Part shown: positions 57,222 through 64,000 of the stretch, piece after piece
Layout of the letters: every line of letters begins with the position of its first letter
Position numbering within the stretch: position 1 is the first letter of the stretch
Source of the DNA: Tretioscincus oriximinensis
Taxonomy: Eukaryota; Chordata; Lepidosauria; Squamata; Gymnophthalmidae
Assembly (NCBI GenBank): GCA_022410635.1
Contig: JAJVDF010000490.1
Coordinates: forward strand, 463,813 to 527,812
DNA length: 64,000 nt
Direction of reading: 5' to 3'
Position numbers and translations under genes: made by a program
Notes under the pieces: model-generated
The model's database searches: none
What the model saw: only the letters and a program-made list of their open reading frames with translations
What the model was told of the DNA's origin: nothing

Positions 57222-58680
57222 ATGGACAAAATTTTAAAGTGTAGACTCCGATTTTTCTCTTCCACAAGACTCTAAGTCAGACTGGACTTCTCTCATTTCT
57301 TTCTTTAAGAAACGCCTACGACTCAGACTTCATCCCTCCACTCTTAAAGAATGCATTACTAGGAAACACCCCATGGCCTTAGGATCCAGAAGGGTCCAAT
57401 TCTCTTTGCCTCTGATGAGACTTTCAAACAGAAATGGGCTCCCACAGCCAATGGATGCTGTTAATTATTGAATGGGCCATGGAAGAAGTCTCTTCCCTCG
57501 ACTCTTCCATTAGCACCGCATTAGACACCTTCAAAAATGACATATCTTTGATGCCAAGCTTTCTAAAATTCAGACCGACTTAGATATGCTCTCAGCTCAA
57601 CTTAGAGAGATCAAACAGAAGAAACTAGATAGGGATGCTCTGGATTTGTTTAGTCATAGTTCAATGAAGAACCACCACATTGCCCTAAACGTGTAAGTTG
57701 GCATCTCAAACACACACCTTCTAGACCAGGGGTGGGCAATTAATTTTTCCCAAGGGGCCGCATGAGAAATTGGGGTGGTTTTAGAGGGCCGGATTAATAT
57801 AGTTAACTCAGTTCTACCCAATACTGTATATAACTCTGAGCTAAGAGGGCCGGGCCGGTCAGAGACTGTAGGAGGGCCGCATGTGGCCCTCGGGCCGCCC
57901 CTTGCCCAGGTCTGTTCTAGACACTCCTCTCCAGACATTGAGGACTCCTCTATTTCTACTCAGTTCTGAACAAAACCCTCGCACAGGGTTCAGCCTGAAA
58001 AAGGTACCAGTCATACTTCTCTTCCACAGCAGGATTTTCAGAGGCTCTACCCATTACGACGCAGGAGATAACAGTTAACCTGTCCCGGACACCTCTCTCT
58101 TCGGAAGAGAAGAATGTACTTAACTTTGGATTAAGCTTCGTTCCTACTCCAAAATACAACGCATTCAAGACGAGAATTGACACTTTGCTTCGTTACTCGG
58201 CATTATTTTCAATACATCTGTTTCAGCAGCAGCTGTGCGGTGCCTTTTTATTTTTGTTTACTGCATTTGCCGGCACCACTCCCCTCATTGTTCGCTATGA
58301 CTCAAGTTGGGAAGCAGGCGCACGACGCACTTTTAGCGTTTTCTATCAAAGACATGGACAGAATCTTACAAAGTGTAGACTCCGATTTTTCTCTTCCACA
58401 AGACTCTAAGTCAGACTGGACTTCTCTCATTTCCTCCATTGAGAAACGCCTATGACTCAGACTTCATGCCTCCACTCTTAAGGAATATATTACTAGGAAA
58501 CACATACCCCGTGGCCTTAGGGTCCAGAAGGGTCCAACTCTATTTGCCTCTGACGAGACTTTCAAACAGAAATGGGCTGCCATAGCCAACAAGTATGCCA
58601 TTCATTGGATGCTGTTAATTATTGAACAGGCCATGGAAAAAGTCTCTTCCCTCGACTCTTCCATTAACTTCTCCTTCTTT
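57222..58680 (+). mobile_element. Penelope-like element, partial tandem copies
   Basis: The first copy (57222-58200) contains frame pieces SDWTSLIS, RVQKGPILFASDETFKQKW-like, LLIIEWAMEEVSSLDSS, QLREIKQKKLDRDALDLF, then after the hAT insertion NLSRTPLSSEEKNVLNFGLS followed by FVPTPKYNAFKTRID. This LSxxExxxLxxGLSFVPTP motif is typical of the N-terminal part of Penelope-like elements. From about 58208 the first part starts again (TQVGKQAHDALLAFSIKDMD, LPQDSKSDWTSLISSIEKRL). Head-to-tail partial copies are usual for this class. Many frameshifts and stops; no reverse-transcriptase core remains. Confidence 0.6.
57727..57914 (+). mobile_element. hAT-like MITE, 188 bp, copy 1
   Basis: Begins CAGGGGTGGGCAA and ends TTGCCCAGGTCTG (imperfect terminal inverted repeats). 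It is flanked by a perfect 8-bp duplication TTCTAGAC (57719-57726 and 57915-57922). The target has TA at its centre, as in Buster-type hAT elements. It interrupts the Penelope-like sequence. Confidence 0.9.
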
Positions 58681-58770
58681 TTCTTCTCCTTCTTCTTTTC
58701 CTCCTCCTCCTTTTCTTGCTCTTTTTTTCCTTTTCTTCCTCTTCCTGTTCATCTTCCTCTTCAACTCACA
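58665..58770. repeat. T/C-rich low-complexity tract
   Basis: CTTCTCCTTCTTTTTCTTCT-type run of about 100 bp that truncates the second Penelope-like copy. Confidence 0.85.
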
Positions 58771-58883
58771 GTAAAATTAAAATAAACATAATAAAAATTT
58801 CAGAATACCAGATCAGAATACCAACTCCCCATTACCTCCTCAAAGCCTTAGTGAGATGTGATTTTTCCTTCCCTACATATAAA

Positions 58884-59496
58884 TAGGCTGACCAGATTTT
58901 CTGAGGCCCCAACCAGGGTAATTAATATCCATGCTAATTTGCATATTCATAAATATGCAAATTACCCACCAACATGCATTCCCTTCCAAAAATCCCACCC
59001 GAGAAATTGGTGAAGCATGTAAGAATTTTTTTAAGTGTGTGAGAATTTTTAAACTGTGCAAATTTTTGGAGTACATCAGATTTTTAATTTTTTTTTTTTA
59101 CAGAGGGGAGGGTGCCTTCAGGAGCTGGCCCCGATTGCCAGAAACCCCTAGTGGTGGTGCAGTGATTTTTTTTCTTTTAAATTAAAAAACATTTTTTTTG
59201 AAGTGTGTGAGAAATTTTTGAAGTGTGTGAAAAATTTTATTTTTTACTGAGGGGAGGGGAGGGTGCCTTCAGGGGCTGGCCCCAGATGCCAGAGCCCCCT
59301 AGTGGCGGTGCAGGGAATTTTATTCAAAAAAAAAATTCCAAAATTTTGTTTTCAAAAAAATGTTTTTTTAATTTTTTTTTTCATTTCTTTTTCCACAGCA
59401 AAAACTGGGGAAGTGTCGCCCCCACCCTCGGGAGGGTGGGGTAGACACCTTAAAACCAGGTTTTCCATCCCAAAAAGGGGGCATCTGTTCAGCCTA
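58884..59496 (-). mobile_element. TAGGCTGACC family, copy 5 (long form)
   Basis: 613 bp, inverted relative to copies 3 and 4. Ends TAGGCTGACCAGATTTTCTG and GCATCTGTTCAGCCTA. The octamer pair is at 58937-58962, 53 bp from the left end here. The interior holds AAGTGTGTGAGAATTTTT subrepeats and a doubled GAGGGTGCCTTCAGG-GCTGGCCCC segment (59108 and 59261). Confidence 0.8.
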
Positions 59497-61196
59497 TATA
59501 TAAATAATTTGTGGATACCTGAACAATCTCACAGGGAAGGCTGTTCCATAGCAGTGGATTACCATAGTCTCCTCAAGAGAGGTAGAGCTAGGGTATGGTA
59601 GGGTTCCCACAAAAGAGCTTTGGAACTTGGCAATAGAAGAGAGGACTTTTCACCATGTGCAGTTTTAGGGTTCGCAGTATCTAGAGAGTGGGGGTACTTT
59701 ATCACACCTGATAAAGGCCCAAAACACTTTCCTGGATTTGAAACTGAGAACCCTAGAATAGAGATACCAGGCTAAATTAGGGATTGAAGTTCACTTTTTT
59801 TTTTAAATAAGAAAAAAATATATAGATGTTTTTCACCAGATCGAGCTTCTAATGCATGCCACACCTGTGTGTGTGTGTATGTGTGTGTGTGTAGTGAATC
59901 ATCTTTTCACACCCATTAAAGGAATAAACCTTTATCCTGATTGTGTCTGATAATCCTGAACTAGGAGATGGGCAGGTCTGCATGGGAAGCCATGCTCTTT
60001 GGATTTTTGGAGAAAAGGTTGCACAGGGCTTCTTCCCAGTATACTGAGAAAGCTGAAGTTGTATCCATACGATTACATTGTGGGCTTTGTTATATACCTG
60101 GACGATCTAGTTTTTCAGACCAATAATTCTTGTATTCGCAACAAAACAAATCAAAATAGAACAAAAGCCACTCTACTAACAGACGGATCAAAGTGATAAA
60201 GAAGTCATCATAAACGAAAAGCAAATAACTGCTTCTTCAGAAGATCTAGGCAAATAAAAAGACTGTCACCAAGTGCTGAAGGTACTTTGGTTTCAGCAGA
60301 ATTGTGGTTTTTCAAAATGAATGCTGTTGATTTCAAAGATTTATATACTTTACTGCTGTTTTAATTGGAAACAAAATGGCGACTGTCTTGTTTTACAAGC
60401 ATGCTGTTGGATTTGATAGAAGTAAAATAATAGATTCCAGGAAAACATTTTTAAGCCTCCAAACATGTATGAAATGCTAGAAACTGGAGAACAAACTAAG
60501 TTCAGAAGTTTTGCACGTGTCTATTTCGTTCTGTACCTTAGAGTATAAATTAAAATATCAATGTGTTTTATATACCATTTATAGAGTACAGAGCAGCGTT
60601 AGTGGATGCCCCCTGCCTAACCCTGTCCAGCTATATACCACATCTCTTCCCGTCTGTTCTATATCCTTGACACTTCCAGAATTCTGGGGTGACTATTCCT
60701 TTTGCAAACATAATAAAGGCTTTTGGGGGGTGGATATGAGCCTGCTGCAGAAATATAACTACGATGTGCTCGCCCAACATTTGTTTAATATTCTCTGTAC
60801 ATGGTTTTAGTTAATCTCAAGGGCTTTTTTGGGGTGTTTGTAGATACATAAGAACATGCCACAGTTTTAAAATAAATAACTAAAAACATATCTTTATCCT
60901 TTCTCTACTTGATTTTATTTTGGGATTTATCTCAGGCTGGGGTCTACCATTCCCATGGTGGTCACCATTCAGGCCTTTGTCTTGACTATTTGAGGATTAA
61001 GAAAATGTGCTAATGATAAATTCTTTCAAAGAAATTCCACTACTAAACACTCTACTAATTTTGCATATGTCTAATTGACCCTGTTAATACCATATAACTT
61101 TTACACAAAATATTACTGGCAGTTCTATATTGTCATACTACACTTTATTAATATGAAAGAAAGAAGGAGAAAAAGAGAAAGAAAGAATGGAAGACA
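59497..61196. other. No gene seen; one fold-back end, a (GT)n and a repeat-poor island
   Basis: 59800-59955 resembles one end of the 5896-6068 element (CATTAAAGGAATAAACC) and contains a (GT)n at 59863-59892. 60240-60830 is high-complexity, repeat-poor sequence with an AATAAAGG at 60711; it could be a 3' UTR or conserved non-coding sequence, but no exon was found. 61150-61195 is (AGAA)n-like. Confidence 0.4.
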
Positions 61197-61204
61197 TTCT
61201 AGTG

Positions 61205-61392
61205 CAGACCTGGGCAAGGGGCGGCCCGACGGCCACATGCAGCCCTCCTACTGTCTCTGACCGGCCCGCCCCTCTTAGCTCAGAGTTATATACAGTATTG
61301 GGTAGAACTGAGTTAACTATATTAATCTGGCCCTCTAAAACCACCCCAATTTCTCATGCGGCCCCTTGGGAAAAATTAATTGCCCACCCCTG
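61205..61392 (-). mobile_element. hAT-like MITE, 188 bp, copy 2
   Basis: An inverted copy of 57727-57914 with the same length. It starts CAGACCTGGGCAAGG and ends TTGCCCACCCCTG. It is flanked by a perfect 8-bp duplication TTCTAGTG (61197-61204 and 61393-61400). Very similar to copy 1, so both moved fairly recently. Confidence 0.92.
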
Positions 61393-61404
61393 TTCTAGTG
61401 TATT

Positions 61405-61650
61405 CGAGAGCCAGTTTGGTGTAGTGGTCAGAGTATTGGACTCGTACCTGGAAGTCTCCCGGTTCGATTCCCCACTCCTCCACGAAAGCCAGCTGGGTGA
61501 CCTTGGGCCAGTCACAGTTCTTTGAGCTCTCTCAGCCNCACCTACTCCACAGGGTGTCTGTTGTGGAGAAAACAACAAAAGCTATGGTTGGCCACCCTGA
61601 GACCTTCGGCTATAGGGTGGGATACAAGTATAAATAAATAAATAAATTCT
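61405..61650 (+). mobile_element. tRNA-derived SINE, Sauria type, well preserved
   Basis: GAGAGCCAGTTTGGTGTAGT (A-box region), CCGGTTCGATTCCCC (B box), TGACCTTGGGCCAGTCACAG, CCACCCTGAGACCTTCGGCT and an ATAAATAAATAAATA tail. It is the reference copy for judging the expanded SINE at 35560. It begins within 5 bp of the hAT copy. Confidence 0.92.
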
Positions 61651-61774
61651 GTTACTAGCTGGAAAATTCATAGCCTTAAGGGAACAATGATCTAGGAATA
61701 ATATAAAGACAGAGGGTCTAGCAAGAAACAAGAAAAAAGGTAGCCAATTTTAGAGAAGCAGCTGTGTTATTCTT

Positions 61775-61890
61775 ATTAGAAAGTCCAGCAAGGGGGCTTG
61801 TAGCACCTGGAGACTAACAGGAGAAGGGTAGGTAGTGTGAGCTTTTGTAGACCCGTCTACGTCTTCAGATGCTCAGGTCAGCATTAGGAC
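61775..61890 (-). repeat. Interspersed repeat, inverted copy of 55115-55205
   Basis: AGCAAGGGGGCTTGTAGCAC, GACTAACAGGAGAAGGGTAG and GTCTACGTCTTCAGATGCTC on the + strand. The class is not determined. Confidence 0.6.
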
Positions 61891-62929
61891 AGGGTGGATA
61901 ATGTATTTGATTGGCAGAGAAGGGTAACTAGCAGAAACAAAGGAAAGGTGCATTCTGCTGTATTCATCAGCAGAAAGAATAAAAAACATTTTTTTGAAAA
62001 TCTTCATTTAAAAAAATATAATTATTTAAATATCGAAAAGCATCTAGGTATGTCGTAATTAAAAAAAAGGTTACACAACCACAATAACAAAAAGACTTCA
62101 TATTTTCTTCATAACAACTTTTGATGTCCTGATTCTTTATTTTTCTTCTACTTATGTTCTCCTGTTGGAGATCCAATCTCTTTTAGGACCTTTTAGCATT
62201 TATTTCAAAGATTTTTTTCCCTCCTTGGAATTGCTAAAACGGGCAAAGAACTGCAGGCAGCAGCTTGGGAGGCAACCTTGGCAGTATTGCAAAAAAGTGC
62301 CCAGTAGGTGGCAGCAATAAATGAGGGTTTGCGTTATTGTTCAGTNACGAATTTGTACTTCAATCCTTAGGTAGCAGTAAAGAGGCTTCTCTTGTCCACT
62401 TTGGTGTTGGCTTCAGCCAATCAGAAATGCAGACAGGAGCCAGGTAGGATTGTGGAAAATCCTCTATTTTCATACGTAGCAAAGTTAGATAGGATTTACA
62501 ATTGAGAGATTTGACTTCAGAGATTGATAAATTGATGTCTGATATATACAGTATACAGTTCACAGACAGGTTCTCAAGCCATCTTCTGGCAGGCAGGAAA
62601 CAAGTTGCATACACATTGCCTAAAGAGGCATCCCTCCTTCCAGAGCCAGCAGCAGTACAGGTTGGCTGCTGTTGTCCACAGGGCCATGCAGCCTGGGTGG
62701 AAGGGCTGCCCGCTGGTCAGACTACAATTCCCAGCAGCCACTCCCCACACCAGTGGCACAGCTCCATCTCACCCTGCATGCTACTGCTGTTACTGCCAGC
62801 CCTGCTTCAGCCTCCTCTTGCCAAGCTTTTATAATAAGCATTGTCATCGTGAAAAAAGGTGTAGAGAAGCAGGCAGAAGTACAAGTATTTATTATTTATT
62901 TATGTTCATATACCGCCTTATACCTGAAG
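61891..62929. other. No gene seen
   Basis: AT-rich to 62600, then a GC-richer part (62640-62830) with a perfect-looking ACTACAATTCCCAGCAGCC at 62721-62739. 62885-62932 is an inverted repeat tail (ATTTATTTATG, CCTTATACCTGAAGGTACC). Confidence 0.4.
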
Positions 62930-63475
62930 GTACCTCCCTTATGAAGTCAGGGTGCAACGTCTGGGCCTCTTCAGCCTCGAAAGATGATGTTTGAGAGGTG
63001 ATCTGATTGAAGTATACAAAATCATGCATGGGATGGTTAGGGTGAATAGAGACAAAATGCTTTCTCTATCACACAACACAAGGACCAGAGGGCACTCTTT
63101 GAAATAGATGGGCAGAAAGGTGAGAACAGACAAAGGAAAGCATTTTTTTATTCAGAGGGTCATCGGCTTGTGGAATTTACTTCCTGAAGAGGTAGTGGTA
63201 GCTAACAGCTTGGATAGCTTCAAGACAGGACTAGAGAGGTTAATGAACATCAAGGGCTACTAGGATGGATGTCTGGATGTTGCCTCTGGGATGGAGCAAC
63301 AGGCAGGACTCCTGAACTACCATTTGCAGGGAGTCATGAACAGGTGGATATTTTGCTTTCCTCTGTTCTGGATGCCTAGGTGCATCTGATGGGCCTCTGT
63401 GTGAGACAGAATGCTGGACTAGATGAGCTCTGGCCCAATCCAGTAATGGCTCTTTTTATGTTCTTATATCTCAGA
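62930..63475 (+). mobile_element. CR1 LINE 3' end
   Basis: Starts at the GLFSLERR-like coding remnant, contains FSLSHNTRTRGHSLK and GLWNLLPEEVVVANS equivalents, and ends with the 3' UTR (GAATGCTGGACTAGATGAGC, TTTTTATGTTCTTAT). Confidence 0.9.
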
Positions 63476-64000
63476 ATGGTAAGAACCATGAAACCGGAAA
63501 CAGAAATTCTACCAGAAATAGAAAAATCGGAAGTTGGTCATTTGTTATTGTTGACAACCAGTACCCTGTCTGTAGGATGGGATTCTGTATTAACTGTTAA
63601 TCGCCCTGGAACCAATAAATAAATAAATAAATTCCTGTTTGGATTAACTGGCAAGACTGTTAGGCTAATGTAAAGAGAAACCGTTTTCTTTTTGGTTTAA
63701 AGCTGCTGTGGGAACTGTGGCCCAAAGTCACACCCTGTTCTCCTGCTGCTGGTAGCAGATATTAGATTAATTATTTACTGAAGGTGATATAATATAGGGT
63801 AATAGATCAAATCATTATCGGTACAGTTCCATTTATGTAACATTTATCTTTTAATGACCCCCAACCATAAATTACTGCCCTCATTTCATTGTCCAAGAAT
63901 AGCATTCAAGGGCTGTTAATGCATTTATCCAATTTTATCCACTTTAGTGAATCCAGATTTGCTGGCATGCANTGGGAGCCTCTGCATTGCCATTTGCCCT
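63476..64000. other. No gene seen
   Basis: A repeat tail at 63590-63635 (ATCGCCCTGGAACC, AATAAATAAATAAATAAATT), then AT-rich sequence to the end of the window. An n is at 63972. No endothelin-type exon (the expected next gene after ZNF831 in mammals) is visible. Confidence 0.4.

Noticed and set aside
61405..61480. A tRNA gene
   Set aside because: It has A- and B-box sequence but is the head of a SINE followed by its body and AAATA tail. The same applies to 668, 36010, 40400 and 34650.
35000..64000. EDN3, the expected downstream neighbour of ZNF831
   Set aside because: I looked on both strands for an endothelin exon (CxCxxxxDKECVYFCHxDIIW pattern) and saw none. It probably lies beyond the window.

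Overview
The window is vertebrate genomic DNA, most probably from a squamate reptile (lizard or relative). The evidence is one recognisable amniote gene (ZNF831), many 5'-truncated CR1-type LINEs, tRNA-derived SINEs of the Sauria type with (AAATA)n tails, a second tRNA-derived SINE with a (TTC)n tail, L1- and L2-like LINE ends, and DIRS-like, Penelope-like and hAT-like elements. Single ambiguous bases (n) occur about every 1-2 kb and there is one 240-base gap, so this is draft sequence. No bacterial-style operon, CRISPR array or intact virus is present.

Layout. 1-8333: 5' flank or 5' introns of ZNF831, holding a LINE reverse-transcriptase fragment, a SINE and a cluster of fold-back elements (3.9-7.2 kb). 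8334-26942: the whole coding part of ZNF831 on the + strand. One very large exon (8334-12435) carries the zinc fingers, followed by exons at 14617-14717, 19960-20126, 24020-24105 and 24857-25609, and a 3' UTR with AATAAA at 26937. All splice phases agree, giving 1,724 codons. Its introns hold CR1 copies and a deleted DIRS-like element with inverted terminal repeats.

27552-34986: a minus-strand, intron-containing copy of ribosomal protein gene RPL27A, convergent with ZNF831. Exon 1 (only the ATG), exon 2, the 3' two thirds of exon 4 and exon 5 are recognisable with good splice sites. Exon 3 and the start of exon 4 are missing, and a CR1 fragment abuts the broken exon. The promoter still has a CpG-rich core with TCTCGCGAGA, a CCAAT box and a ZNF143/THAP11-like site. 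It is probably a DNA-level duplicate that has become a pseudogene.

35.3-64 kb: no supportable protein-coding gene. It is a mosaic of transposable elements: a SINE whose middle 96 bp is present four times, CR1 copies, a possible retroviral-type LTR, a (TTC)n tract with an assembly gap, five copies of a family with TAGGCTGACC termini (the three longer ones carry an inverted pair of octamer motifs at a fixed distance from one end), two 188-bp hAT-like twins with perfect 8-bp target duplications, a partial tandem Penelope-like element, L1 pieces, and an exact 200-bp direct repeat.

The two genes show no sign of working together. ZNF831 is a nuclear zinc-finger protein, and the RPL27A copy is a neighbour by duplication.
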